A stretch of 64,000 nt of DNA, from contig CAXIPT010000001.1 of the NCBI GenBank assembly GCA_964030475.1, positions 8,380,722-8,444,721 of the forward strand, read 5' to 3'. The DNA is from Tethya wilhelma (Eukaryota > Porifera > Demospongiae > Tethyida > Tethyidae). Positions 42,561 to 54,148 of this stretch are shown here, piece by piece (within the stretch, counting starts at the first letter, position 1; each line of letters starts with the position of its first letter). The notes beneath the pieces are model-generated. The model saw only the letters and a list, made by a program, of their open reading frames with translations, was not told the DNA's origin and searched no databases. The position numbers and the translations under genes were made by a program.

Positions 42561-42763
42561 TACCGGAAATTTTCGTGGGGGAAAATTTTTGCAAATTTTG
42601 TGGTTTGGCAGCTTTCCGCGATAATTTTCCCCCACAAAATTTGTAAGGTACGTGGTCGTCATGTAATGTTGAGATACAACCTACGAAAATTTTCCCCGTG
42701 AATTTTTATTCCAGACGAAATCGCAAAAATTTTCCCCCACGAAATTTCCCGCTATACGGTACA
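42561..42763. mobile_element. Inverted-repeat element, TACCGGAAATTTTCGTGGGG type
   Basis: It starts TACCGGAAATTTTCGTGGGG and ends AAATTTCCCGCTATACGGTA. It is similar throughout to 33973-34183, including TTTGGCAGCTTTCCGC and GTGGTCGTCA. Confidence 0.8.
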
Positions 42764-42841
42764 TGACACTTAATTGGCTGCTATGTGCTTCCATAATTTT
42801 TGGCCCTGCATGATTACCTGCCTCGCGCTAAGGCACTCGGC

Positions 42842-44835
42842 AACTAATCAATGTCAAATTCTAATCGATGTTAAAACTTATCGATTTCAAACTAATCGAT
42901 GTCAAATTCTAATCGATGTTAAAATTTATCGATGTCAAAACCAATCGATGTCAAACTCTAATCAATGTTGAAAATTATCGATTTCAAACTAATCAATAGC
43001 AAAACCAATATCAATAAATTAATCAATGTCAAAACCAATCGATGTCAAATTAATCGATGTCAAAACCAATCGATGTCAAACTAATCGATGTCTAAACCAA
43101 TATTGATAAATTAATCAATGTCAAACCAATCGATGTCAAAACCAATCGATGTCAAATTAATCGATGCCAAAACCAATCGATGTCAAACTAATCGATGTCT
43201 AAGCCAATATCAATGTCAAAACCAATCGATGTCAAAACCAATTGACGTCAAATTAATCGATGTCAAGACCAATCGATGTCAAATTCTAATCGATGTCAAA
43301 TTCTGATCAATGTCCAAACCAATCGATGTCAAATTCTAATCGATGTCAAATTAATCGATGTCAAAACCAATCGATGTCAAATTAATCGATGTCAAAACCA
43401 ATCGATGTCAAATTCTAATCGATGTCAAATTAATCGATGTCAAAACCAATCGATGTCAAATTAATCGATGTCAAAACCAATCAATGTCAAATTCTAATCG
43501 ATGTCAAAACCAATCGCTGTCAAATTCTAATCGATGTCAAAACGAATCGTTGTCAAATTCTGATCAATGTCCAAACCAATCGATGTCAAATTCTAATCTA
43601 TGTTAAAACCAATCGATGTCAAATTAATCGATGTCAAAACCAATTGATCAAATTAATCGATGTCAAAACCAATCGATGTCAAATTCTAATCGATGTCAAA
43701 ACCAATCAGATGTCAAAACCAATCGATGTCAAATTCTGATCAATGTCCAAACCAATCGATGTCAAATTCTAACCGATGTCAAATTAATCGATGTCCAAAC
43801 CAATCGATGTCAAATTAATCGATGTCAAAACCAATCGGTGTCGAATTCTAATCGATGTCAAAACCAATCGCTGTCAAATTCTAATCAATGTCCAAACCAA
43901 TCGATGTCAAATTCTAATCGATGTCAAATTAATCAATGTCAAAACCAATCGATGTCAAATTAATCGATGTAAAAACCAATCGATGTCAAATTAATCGATG
44001 TCAAAACCAATCGATGTCAAATTCTAATCGATGTCAAAACCAATCGATGTCAAATTAATCGATGTCAAAACCAATCGATGTCAAATTCTAATTGATGTCA
44101 AAACTAATCGATGTCAAATTCTGATCGATGTTAAACTTATAGATTTTTTAAACTAATCGATGTCTAAACCAATATTGATAAATTAATCAATGTCAAATTA
44201 ATCGCTTTTAAACTAATCTATGTCAAATTAACCAATGTCAAAACCAATCGATGTCAAATTCTAATCGATGTCAAAACCAATCGATGTCAAATTAATCGGT
44301 GTCAAAACCAATCGATGTCAAAACCAATCGATGTCAAATCCTAATCGATGTTAAAACTTATACTAATCGATGTCTAAACCAATATCGATAAATTAATCAG
44401 TGTCAAAACCAATCGATGTCAAATATTGATGTCAAAACCAATTGATGTCAAATTCTAATCGATGTCAAAACCAATCGATGTCAAATTCTAATCGATGTCA
44501 AAACTAATCGATGTCAAATCCTAATCGATGTTAAACTTATAGATTTTTTAAACTAATCGATGTCTAAACCAATATTGATAAATTAATCAATGTCAAATTA
44601 ATCGCTTTTAAACTAATCTATGTCAAATTAACCAATGTCAAAACCAATCGATGTCAAATTCTAATCGATGTCAAAACCAATCTATGTCAAATTCTAATCG
44701 ATGTCAAAACCAATCGATGTCAAATTCTAATCGATGTCAAAACTAATCAATGTCAAATTCTGATCAATGTCCAAACCAATCGATGTCAAATTCGAATTGA
44801 TGTTAAAACTTATATATAGATGTCAAACTAATCAG
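42842..44835. repeat. ATCGATGTCAAA satellite, about 2 kb
   Basis: More than a hundred units built on AATCGATGTCAAA differ by their tails: ACC (unit about 16), TTCT (about 17) or TT (about 15). They alternate in higher-order patterns. A block at 44097-44280 is repeated almost exactly at 44493-44670. Mixed unit lengths put all three frames into play, so the open frames with repeated IDVK and NRCQ are products of the repeat. Every unit has a potential ClaI site, ATCGAT, unless mutated. Confidence 0.95.
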
Positions 44836-45540
44836 CAGTAAAGGTCATCAAATTCAAAAGTATAACCGGAACAATTATTGCCAAGTTGGCACCATTTTCA
44901 TCTGGTGTTATGACACTTAATTGACTGTTACTTCCACAATTTTTGGCCCTGCATAATTACATACCTTGCACTAAGGTGCTTGGCAATCAGCAACAAGCAT
45001 GTCTGTGCTGCTCAGGACTCTAGTATGGTTGGCTATTTGTTGTCTATTATGGTGAACTTTTGACCATTGGTTGAGCTCTGAATCACAATATTTATGGCTA
45101 TGAACTCAAATTCTAAACTGCGCATAGATGGTGCATTGCACAGTATGTAGTCTCAGTCATGCTTACATGTATAGGCTTGGCTATAAGATACCAAAATTAT
45201 TGTCTTTGTTCACATATGAATGAGAGTTTAAATTCCATCATTCCTCCTCTGATCCACACCTACGGTATATTGATGAAGAGATGAGAGGAAGTGAAGCTTA
45301 TTGTTTGTTCAAGTGTCTTGTGTTATAGTTTGCCTCTGTATGCATGTAACTGACTAATTATACCACCCAGCCCTTGTTCTCAAGCTATATAGGCACCTAA
45401 GTGGCTGAGTCAGCCTTTTGCCGATTTATTAGACATTAAGTAGGCATTGGGAGACTTCTTTGTACATCAGCGAGTCATTTTCAAACCTTAATTTAATATG
45501 ATATGTTGCAGTAATCCAGCCACTTCCCTTGTATGTGGTT
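44836..45540. other. Intergenic, nothing recognised
   Basis: No gene is supported. It includes a second copy of the TTTTTGGCCCTGCAT phrase that flanks the satellite on the other side (42800 and 44940), so the satellite may have grown within a duplicated flank. Confidence 0.5.
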
Positions 45541-46148
45541 TATCATACGTACGGTAGTACGTATAGTAGGAATGGGCCGACCCTCCCATTGACACAATAC
45601 AAAATGTTGATGCTTATAAACTTTCAAGAAAAGGAAGATTAGCCTTCAAATACATTTTATAACCTCCCCCATACAGTTTTCTTACTGTATTAACGAAGAA
45701 AACTGGCAGAAAGTCTCTAGAGTACTCTGGAGAGAGCGCTGGCGAGAAGCCACAAGAGTGCAATTTTGTTCTCCTTCCTTGCTTCCTTCCTTCCTAACTG
45801 ACTTACTTGAACACGATTTCCAGACAAACAAAAGGCATTGAGCCAACTTTGACCATATAGTGGGACTTCATTTCATGCACAGTACGTCCTTTTCGACTCG
45901 TTTGCTGGCAAAAAGGCAGCAAACAAAATCTAGGCAGCTTTGAAACTCTCGATATAAAATACTGTACTTTTTATAATTTTAGCAATTTTGATGTAGGTAA
46001 AGGTTGTCAATAGACCACGTGGTTTGCATGCATATAATGCGCATGCGCATCAAATGTACACGTCTGCTTTTGTATGGACTGACTAGTATCTGCTGTGTAA
46101 TTGTCTCCATCCAATTGATCACCTTGGTGTTTTAAAAAGTGAATGAAC
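45541..46148 (-). repeat. Repeat R, uninterrupted reverse copy
   Basis: It aligns with 10541-11476 plus 13050-13090 without the two insertions there. It contains the single ACCTTGGT (46121-46128) that serves as the empty site of the hAT-like element. Confidence 0.8.
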
Positions 46149-46436
46149 AAGTAGTAAAAATTTTATAAAAATGAGAAGTGTAGGAATGGGCACAGTGTGG
46201 TAAAAAGCAATAAAACAAGGCAAGTCTTTGAATTTCGGCACATGACTACTTCATTTTTTTGCCCTACTCTTTGTGTATTTACATTTTAAATGCTTGTTAC
46301 GTACTTCATCCAAAATTAGTGAAGTGATTGCTTGCATTGACTCATGATCGAGCCAAAGACTTGCCTTGTTTTATTGCTTTTTACCGCACTGCCCATTCCT
46401 ACACTTCTCATTTTTATAAAATTTTTACTACTTGTA
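46149..46436. repeat. Inverted-repeat element, AGTAGTAAAAATTT family
   Basis: Arms AAGTAGTAAAAATTTTATAA and the reverse complement ending TTTTTACTACTTGT surround a short core. It is directly joined to repeat R. 46437-47154 holds no supported gene; a weak inverted repeat is at about 46720-46842. Confidence 0.8.
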
Positions 46437-47154
46437 CTTATTAGTGCCATAGCCGCTTTCATTGTATGTTACTATCCACACAGTGTAGTAGACTTTGCTT
46501 TCGGGAGTTCATTTTGTGCCAAGTCAGTGCAAGACCCCCTCAATCTGTTCAACAATTAATGGTTAAGTTTTAAATTATTCACGGGTCAGTTTTAATTCTA
46601 CACTATAAGTCACACCCAGTTATTAAGACCTCTCCTCTATAGTTCACTATATTCTCAAGAACTTTTACATTGACTGTGGTTGTGCTGGTCTAAATTTCTC
46701 CATAAGCTAGGCCTATACCATATAGTGGGTAAATTTGTTTATATGAGTGCATGTGCATATAAAACTTTTTGGCAATTTTTTAATTTGGCAAATTTGAAGA
46801 AAAATTCACCAATTCACCAAATTTACCCGCAATACGGTATATCTGGTTCAAAATTATTGTTCCATAAATATCATTCTTTAAGACATGTTTAGCGAACAAA
46901 CATGTAAGAAATCACAATCAAACATCCCTCAGTTTTGCTTTTGAGATATAGTGTCAACACACTCACACATACACTAGGAATTTAAGCTGGAAAAAAGAGT
47001 ACAAAGAGCAGGTTTTTTATTAACAGTGACAAAAAAAAAAAAAGAATTTAAAACCTGCACTAAGTCAACACAAAATATGCATGTATATAGTAATGCAATA
47101 CTACATATTCCACATAATTTATTCACAAACGTAATTACCACTAGAGACACAAGA

Positions 47155-50100
47155 CTACACATGTGTCAAACTCTCTTCTGTCGAATTCTCAGGTGATAAG
47201 GGACCAACTACACTGTAGGTGACTACTGTAGGCCTTTGCTTTTTCGGTCGTGGGTTTGGTGGTATATAGCGCTCGTAATTGGAAGTGGATAAAGAGTCAA
47301 GAACATCTAGTTCTCCTCTTAACCTGCTAAAATCACCACTTTGTACATGTCCCTCCTCTCCAGATGTTAATGGTGTGCTAATTTCATTTGTGCCATCTGT
47401 TTCTTTCTTCTGTGTTCCACGTGTACTCTTAGTCAGTGTACGACTTCTTCTCAATGAATTCATCTTTCGTATGAAGGAAAGATTCTTCAGAAAGTAGGTG
47501 TAAATGTGATAAATAAGGATGACAACAAAAAGTGCAAAGGCAATGCTTGTTGATATGTATGCCAAATAAATTAGACTGTTGCTATTTTCTTCGAGGAAGT
47601 AAAGACTAGTGGCAGCAAATATGAGAAGATTATAAAGAAAAGCACCTTCCAAGACATTAAGAAATCTCTTTTTGTAAATCCTGCTGTTTAACACTTCTTT
47701 AAGCCCAAATAAGCTCCCAATCATTACAACAATAGCATATAATGGTGTCTTGGAATCTTGAAAAACGTTGAGTGCTGAAACTAAATAAAGAATACCTCTA
47801 GCAATAAGTAACAGTCCAGTCCAGTAGCGATGCCTTTCAGTGAAGGGAGCATTGTAAGCATCCATGAATGAGTTCAAGCGGACATCTCGAATCCATCTTG
47901 TGAGTTTTCTACTTGGGCAACGAAGTAGCCACTGCCAAAAGAACAGTAGCATTATGTATGATAGAATAATTAAGAAAACAAGAATAGCAACTATGAAGAG
48001 AGGCATGTGTTTTCTTTCAAGATAAGGCACATTGCTGTCAATAAGCCAAGCTAGCTTTGTAAAATCTGAGTGATCTGTGCGAATGGTCAAAGTTGTGAAT
48101 GACAGTCCTGCAATAACCGTCCGAACAAGCTTGGTAAAAGATAAAAGTATAAGGGTAGCCAGTACAGCAATTGGATTTCTCTTCGAGAGAAGCTTAGCAA
48201 AATAGGTGCTGTACTTGCTAAAAACCATCACCATAGCCACTAGAAATATTATGTACAGTGGGAAAACAAATTGTAACCAGACTTTTGCATATTCATTTAA
48301 TCCATCGTAAAAACAGGTCTCGAATCCAAAGTCAAGATTGAGCCAGGCTATAAAGATTGAGAGTACATTTGCCCTCTTGAATGGAAGCATAGTAGCACGG
48401 TTTGCTCCAACAATGTTAGCATAAAAGATGAGGGCATCTATTGTACCAACAGCCACTGTTAGGTTAAAGAGTAGAAGAAAGCCAACAAGTGCTATGCCAG
48501 CTATAATAAAGACTATCAATAAGGCTAGCCAGTTGTTGGAACAAGGTAGACAACGGGAACTTCCAAATGCCTGGCTAAGATTGTCTGAACAAGTGCCACA
48601 CAGTATCCCAGTACGATTGAAAGAACACTGTGCATCTGAACTGCCCTCTACACTTAAGTCAATATGAATTTTTTCATCGGAAGGTTGGCAATAGTCAAAC
48701 GGGCAATTAGGATAGGTGATGTACTGGATGTCTTCGGCTGTAGCATTAACCACAGACACCCAAACACTTCCGACTCTTGTCACCAGTCCAGTGTTGGCTG
48801 AACAATTTGTAATAAATTCGGGGCTAAGAGTATCATCACATGTACACTCTGTCCCTGTGTCCATGAACCCTGGTGGACAAGGAAGTAAAAGTATGTTGAA
48901 ATCAGTTCGTGATATGCCAATGTCATTGCAGGGACCATCGCTAGCATACAAAGACAATACATCAGTTTTCTGTTGTGAGGAGTGTATGTTGTACTGCAAG
49001 TCTGAGCATTCGGTGGAGTTCTCAGTGCTCTGTATGGATTGACCATCATCTAGCCCGAGTCGATCAGATAGATATGCACCAACAAAAGAATTAGGGACTG
49101 TATTGTTGGCTTGGTCAACAGCAGCAAGTGATATTTTCGTACTTTCTCCCCTTCTTATGGAAATGGTAGGTGGTTGGACACTACAGTCAGGTGTGTTGTT
49201 CTTGCAGATGCAAATTCGTACTGGATCAGACTTCACCTGAAGATGAAGATCTCCTCTTTGGATGTTGGTAACATTGAGAAGATATGATATGGCATCAACG
49301 TTGAGCGGTGTCAAATTTGTATACTGTGTGACGCGAAAAATCTCTGAAAATGAACTCACTTCACATCTGTCCAGCAACCCTCCATAGATATTGTCTCCTG
49401 TAATGGTAGCAGTGTTGTTGATATAGTAGGTATTTCTAATGTTCAAATTTGGTAAAGATACTGAGTGTAGGTCTAAGGTCTGGAAAAAGCATTCGGCTGC
49501 TATAAACTGTGTACGGAAAGGAATCGCACTACAAGCACCAGAGTTGGTATCATCAGCGATGTACAAACCTTCTCCGTAATCTGCTGTGTTGTCAACAATC
49601 TCCAGCCTAATCCAAGTGTCATTGTCCATGTTATTGCAGAGTACGTGTCCTGTACATTCAGATCGGAATTTAACAATATACAGTTTAGCATTCAGTTCCA
49701 AGTACATTGCACCACCATTTTTTGCAAAATTATTTGCTACACGTACAGAACCATCATTCACGTTTATTGTTGAGCTCACAGAATAGAACCCACCACCGTT
49801 TGTTAGTGCCAAGTTGTTTGAAATGTGTGCTGTCCCATTGAAAGTGAGCTGGCTTCGATAGAGGAAGAAACCACCTCCACTAATATTAGCCACATTGTGT
49901 GATATATTAACAGAACCATACATATAAATGTTCGATTCTTGGGCTGAAATACCACCACCTATCCTTGCAGTGTTGTTTATGATGACGGTAGAACCCTTGA
50001 AAAATATTTCACCTTGAAAAATTGTCATTGCTCCACCTTCTTGAATCAGCTGTGAGCTACTAGGATGAATATTGTTCATGAACAGGGTATACCCAGAAAA

Positions 50101-51243
50101 AGTGATGTTACTAGCAAAGGAAAACACAGACCCAATGTTATCGGTAATTGTTGTGTAGCCGATAACTGTTACTTCACTCTTTATGATGTGAAACACACTT
50201 GTATTAGCAGTATTGTTTGTCATAACAACCGAGGTACAGAAACAATTGTCAAGTTCAACATACAAGGCACTGCCTATTTCACCCTTGTTTTGATAAAACT
50301 GACTTTCAGAAATATTTGTACTGAATGTATCAAAGCTATCAATAGCACCGCCTCCAAAAGTTGCTGTGTTGCCTACAAAAATGCTGCCAGAAATGACAGT
50401 AGTACTGTTCAGTAGTGACTCAATTGCACCCCCAAACCCCCTCTGACTGTATGCAGAGTTGTTAGTAAAGGTACTATTGTAGATGTAGAGTGTCGTGTAT
50501 CCATCGTATATCCCTCCACCTAGCACATCGGCAACATTATTAAAGAACGAGCTCTGGTTAATCAAAATTTCACTCCTCAAACTAAAAATGGCTCCACCTT
50601 CTGCTGCAGTGTTGCCGTCAAATGTCGAAGTCAGAATTAGAACGTTTGCACTATCTAAAACAACCATTGCACCTCCACCAGGTGTTGAGAATGATTCAAA
50701 TGGATCCATGACTTGGCCACCAGCATTTGAGGTAAATGTACAATCAACTATAGTTGCATCATTGACAGACTGAAGGTACAGTCCACTGCCATGTCTACCC
50801 TGACCATTTAGAATGGACCTCTGGACCAGCAGTTGAGTGACTGAATCAAACCTGTTTCCACCACAACCGTTGAATTGAATGTCACTAATGGTAACATTCG
50901 TGACATTTTGGAAAATGAAGCTTATCTGCTCACCACATGTGACTTCAGTTTCAGAAGAAGAATCGTTAGCTTGTATTGATATCTGCACATCCATACGATC
51001 TTGGATGGTAAAATTCAAGGAGAGACTGTGGTTTCCAGGTAACACAAGTAACTCTATGTTGCTACTATTGGCAAAATGCTCATTTGGATGAGCAGCATAC
51101 TCAGAAAGAGTGAAGCATGGTTGTAAGGAGCCACATGGTGTGCTTGTTGAGGGTGTGACGTAAAATGTATCAGCTGAGGTGTACGAATATTGTGTACCTA
51201 ACATTAGGTACACTATCAGTAGTAGTACACTATGCCTTTTCAT
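47155..51243 (-). CDS. Secreted-type beta-helix receptor with multi-TM C-terminus (receptor 2)
   Basis: The open frame starts at 51300, but the ATG at 51243 gives a clean signal peptide (MKRHSVLLLIVYLMLGTQYS), so I chose it: 1362 residues. The layout equals receptor 1: beta-helix repeats with GGAI, GGGI and FxxN motifs to residue about 600; a conserved RGE(S)TKISLAAVDQANN-type block; a Cys-rich segment (GILCGTC, GSSRCLPC); then from residue about 900 roughly eight to ten hydrophobic segments, including SIFIAWLNLDFGFETCFY and VWLQFVFPLYIIFLV. The cytoplasmic tail is about 130 residues, rich in Ser, Thr and Arg, and longer than in receptor 1. Probable surface receptor; ligand unknown. Confidence 0.88.
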   Translation of the reverse strand: MKRHSVLLLIVYLMLGTQYSYTSADTFYVTPSTSTPCGSLQPCFTLSEYAAHPNEHFANSSNIELLVLPGNHSLSLNFTIQDRMDVQISIQANDSSSETEVTCGEQISFIFQNVTNVTISDIQFNGCGGNRFDSVTQLLVQRSILNGQGRHGSGLYLQSVNDATIVDCTFTSNAGGQVMDPFESFSTPGGGAMVVLDSANVLILTSTFDGNTAAEGGAIFSLRSEILINQSSFFNNVADVLGGGIYDGYTTLYIYNSTFTNNSAYSQRGFGGAIESLLNSTTVISGSIFVGNTATFGGGAIDSFDTFSTNISESQFYQNKGEIGSALYVELDNCFCTSVVMTNNTANTSVFHIIKSEVTVIGYTTITDNIGSVFSFASNITFSGYTLFMNNIHPSSSQLIQEGGAMTIFQGEIFFKGSTVIINNTARIGGGISAQESNIYMYGSVNISHNVANISGGGFFLYRSQLTFNGTAHISNNLALTNGGGFYSVSSTINVNDGSVRVANNFAKNGGAMYLELNAKLYIVKFRSECTGHVLCNNMDNDTWIRLEIVDNTADYGEGLYIADDTNSGACSAIPFRTQFIAAECFFQTLDLHSVSLPNLNIRNTYYINNTATITGDNIYGGLLDRCEVSSFSEIFRVTQYTNLTPLNVDAISYLLNVTNIQRGDLHLQVKSDPVRICICKNNTPDCSVQPPTISIRRGESTKISLAAVDQANNTVPNSFVGAYLSDRLGLDDGQSIQSTENSTECSDLQYNIHSSQQKTDVLSLYASDGPCNDIGISRTDFNILLLPCPPGFMDTGTECTCDDTLSPEFITNCSANTGLVTRVGSVWVSVVNATAEDIQYITYPNCPFDYCQPSDEKIHIDLSVEGSSDAQCSFNRTGILCGTCSDNLSQAFGSSRCLPCSNNWLALLIVFIIAGIALVGFLLLFNLTVAVGTIDALIFYANIVGANRATMLPFKRANVLSIFIAWLNLDFGFETCFYDGLNEYAKVWLQFVFPLYIIFLVAMVMVFSKYSTYFAKLLSKRNPIAVLATLILLSFTKLVRTVIAGLSFTTLTIRTDHSDFTKLAWLIDSNVPYLERKHMPLFIVAILVFLIILSYIMLLFFWQWLLRCPSRKLTRWIRDVRLNSFMDAYNAPFTERHRYWTGLLLIARGILYLVSALNVFQDSKTPLYAIVVMIGSLFGLKEVLNSRIYKKRFLNVLEGAFLYNLLIFAATSLYFLEENSNSLIYLAYISTSIAFALFVVILIYHIYTYFLKNLSFIRKMNSLRRSRTLTKSTRGTQKKETDGTNEISTPLTSGEEGHVQSGDFSRLRGELDVLDSLSTSNYERYIPPNPRPKKQRPTVVTYSVVGPLSPENSTEESLTHV

Positions 51244-51887
51244 TTTGAAAGGTAAACACCAAGGAGTTATATGACCTGATCCCGCGTAATGTGTGTGCAA
51301 GGTACAAATTTATATTTGAAGAGGACAAAACAAAAGCAATACATTTACAAGCTATGTAGATGTTTGTAGACAACTAATAGATGTACATTAAATGGTAGTG
51401 ATGATGAAATACCATGTGAGTCGCTTGCTTACCTGATTCAAAATTAGTAGCTACTTCATCCTGTGACTCTCATCTCTATACTGTACATAACGTCACTGTG
51501 GATGAATAAGTACTGCTGCTGCTGCACACAAGTTATGTTGACTATATATAGCTGTTCATGATTGTACCATGTAACAATGGAGTGTCTATATTAGACCAGA
51601 TTTGAAACTTGACAATGTGTTACTACAATCACAACACGTGATGCCGACTCCAGTCTCAGTATACTACATTACCATTTTTGTAAGGCCTAAAACAATGCTA
51701 TTAACCATTACAATAGCTATAGACTGCATGCATGGGTCCAATGGTCCTAGCTATATACAAAGTGCTCTCATTATGTATTAGTGGCTTTATAGCAATCTTT
51801 TTGATGCAATATTTGAAACGAGTTTGCACTGATTCTTCTGTATTAGATTATAACAATGATGTGTATGCTCAAATCAAATAAGTTCTA
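51244..51887. other. Intergenic, nothing recognised
   Basis: About 640 AT-rich bases between two genes on the same strand, with no repeat I can place. It should hold the receptor 2 promoter. Confidence 0.6.
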
Positions 51888-53390
51888 TTAAAGCTCTGTG
51901 GTGTGGTACAGAGTATCTTTACCATCAAGTTCTATTGTGGGAGTGGTAGACATTGACCTTGTTTGTTCCTTGTCATCGATATCTTCAGAGTTTGAATGAA
52001 TAATTTCGTACTTACTGAGTTCAATGTACTTCTTTTGGCCCATACCGCTAGGTGTTTCATGCAGCAATAGCCAAATAATCGGTTGTCGTGTAGAAGTGGC
52101 ATGCTTCATTGTAGACTTTGAGCGGCCACAGCAAATGTGTGTGCAACTAACCACCAAACAGAGGCAACATATGCACAGTAATAGGCACACTCCTACGACT
52201 GCCATGATGAAAATTCCCAGTGAGAATGGAAATAACCCAAAGAGCTTATCATCGCCATCTGTTGGTGTAGTAGTGTTTGGATAAGGCTCCATTGTGCATA
52301 CCAGTCCTATGTCGTGTTTGTGTAAGCATGTGTGGTTAGCAGTTGTGTTACTGGGGCAGGAGACGAGGGTTTCGTGATGGTCCTCACATTGGACACCCGC
52401 TATCCAAATTGGTCCAGTACCAGCTTCATATCCTAAGAGGTCAGTTGTACCAAACCTAGATGCCCTTTCATATCCCAGTTCACGGCAGGTCACATCTGCA
52501 TCTATCTGTTCAAATAGCTCCCCACACACTGTTCTCCACTGGCCATTAATGAAGACCTCCAGTCTTCCATCAGTGATGTTAGGATCAGCCGATAGGCCTC
52601 CTACTAGTCTCACTGTGCCATATGCAATGGAATGATTGCACTTTACTCTTAGGGTAGTATGTGTAGCACATGGTTGTTCTGTGGGCAGTCTTGAGCCAGC
52701 TGGTGTGTCACAAATGGTGTGGTTTGTAGAGGAAAGACATGTTGCATTTTTAACGTTGTTTGTGCTTGTATTTACAAATTCAACACTGCTAGCTTCAGTG
52801 TAGCCGAGCTGGTTGCATATATAATCTCCAGCATCTATTTCATCCAGTTGTTCATGAATGAATACTGCTCTCCATTCCCCATTGCAGTTCACCTCTACCT
52901 GACCCTCAGAACGGTATGCTCCACCTTGCAAACGTACCACCGGAGAATCTCGTGAATCACTATCTGTCAACTGAAGAGGATCACACTCCACTGCAATATC
53001 TGAGAAGTGGTCACAGTCATGTACCCCAATCCCAGCATTAGGACAGGACAGAATATGCAGCAAGTTTTCGTCTGTACAACCGACATCGTCCAGCCAAATA
53101 GGACTCTCAGCCTCTCCTTGGTCGTGGATTGAATGAAACGCTGTAGCAAACCTCACAGCTCCTTTGAAACCAAGCTGTCGACAAGCTACATTAGCATCTC
53201 TATGGTCAAAGGTGTCATCACATATGGTGCCCCATTCACCGTGGATGAAGATCTCAAGACGACCAGCTGTTAGCGAAGGATCTGTGAAATTGTCACCTCT
53301 GACTAGACGAAGATCTCCATGACTTTGAGCTATTGAATGTCTCACAGTGGCGAGCCATGTGAACAAGATTGTGACAAAAAGTGAGCCCAT
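51888..53390 (-). CDS. Membrane receptor with three SRCR domains, single exon
   Basis: The frame is open from 53513, but the ATG at 53390 gives a signal peptide (MGSLFVTILFTWLATVRHSIA) and is preferred: 500 residues. SRCR domains lie at about 27-135 (RLEIFIHGEWGTICDD, ACRQLGF), 145-250 (QVEVNCNGEWRAVF, ICNQLGY) and 255-365 (RLEVFINGQWRTVC, TCRELGY). A TM helix (FIMAVVGVCLLLCICC) follows at about 385-405. The cytoplasmic tail of about 90 residues has Tyr motifs (KKYIELSKYEIIHS) and could be phosphorylated. SRCR proteins bind microbial or self ligands. The second domain is less canonical. It is about 650 bases from receptor 2 on the same strand. Confidence 0.88.
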   Translation of the reverse strand: MGSLFVTILFTWLATVRHSIAQSHGDLRLVRGDNFTDPSLTAGRLEIFIHGEWGTICDDTFDHRDANVACRQLGFKGAVRFATAFHSIHDQGEAESPIWLDDVGCTDENLLHILSCPNAGIGVHDCDHFSDIAVECDPLQLTDSDSRDSPVVRLQGGAYRSEGQVEVNCNGEWRAVFIHEQLDEIDAGDYICNQLGYTEASSVEFVNTSTNNVKNATCLSSTNHTICDTPAGSRLPTEQPCATHTTLRVKCNHSIAYGTVRLVGGLSADPNITDGRLEVFINGQWRTVCGELFEQIDADVTCRELGYERASRFGTTDLLGYEAGTGPIWIAGVQCEDHHETLVSCPSNTTANHTCLHKHDIGLVCTMEPYPNTTTPTDGDDKLFGLFPFSLGIFIMAVVGVCLLLCICCLCLVVSCTHICCGRSKSTMKHATSTRQPIIWLLLHETPSGMGQKKYIELSKYEIIHSNSEDIDDKEQTRSMSTTPTIELDGKDTLYHTTEL

Positions 53391-54148
53391 TTCCACTATA
53401 TCCTTAAATTTGTCCAAGAAGTCGTTGTTAGAAGTTGTACTACAATATAGTGTCCAAGTACAATCTAGCTCTCTTGCTTTCTGAAAGAGCAGACTTGTCC
53501 TCAGTACGTACAATACACTTGATCAGTCTGACCTAGCAACAATTAAACTTTGTGTCTATTCAAAATTGCATTTCAATAATAAATTTATGCAACTTAACTA
53601 TCTTTTTATACGAGTATATCTAATGTAAACATACATGTTTGTACTATGGTATCAAATTCTTGCTGACATCCTGTGAACTGACTTGTGGCTTCATGGAACT
53701 GTTTCTTGGAATTGAATATCTATAGTATGGGTGATATTACACACCCTGGGGTTATCATCTGTTAGTTTCCATTACAAATAGTATATGGTATGCTTTGTAC
53801 TCTCGGTGTCTATGGCTTGTACAAATTAAAGGTTCCTGTAACTTAATAATGATTGCGTGGACATATTTGGCCTCACAGCAGTCCCCATGGAGGCTCTGTT
53901 GTCAAGTTGATGCGGAAAACTATAAAAATGTTGCAACAGGATACTATAGCTATTTAAGGATCATTCCATTTTTATTGTACAATAAATTGAAAGCATGCAG
54001 CTGCATGTATCATCTTCTGCTATAAACATGCCATGATAGGTAAAGATGGGCACAAAAGAAAACTTTAAAAACAATACAGAGTTTCACTAGCATTCAGTCG
54101 TGACGTCCTTTACCACACGATAACTAACCACAGCTCAGTTTGTTCAAA
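53391..54148. other. Divergent intergenic region, SRCR and KLHL genes
   Basis: About 760 bases between two genes that point away from each other. No repeat or clear promoter element is recognised. Short open frames have no support. Confidence 0.55.

Noticed and set aside
42774..43994. Long open frames with repeated IDVK and NRCQ motifs
   Set aside because: They are read from the ATCGATGTCAAA satellite. Units of 15, 16 and 17 bases open several overlapping frames with the same composition, with no start context or splice signal.
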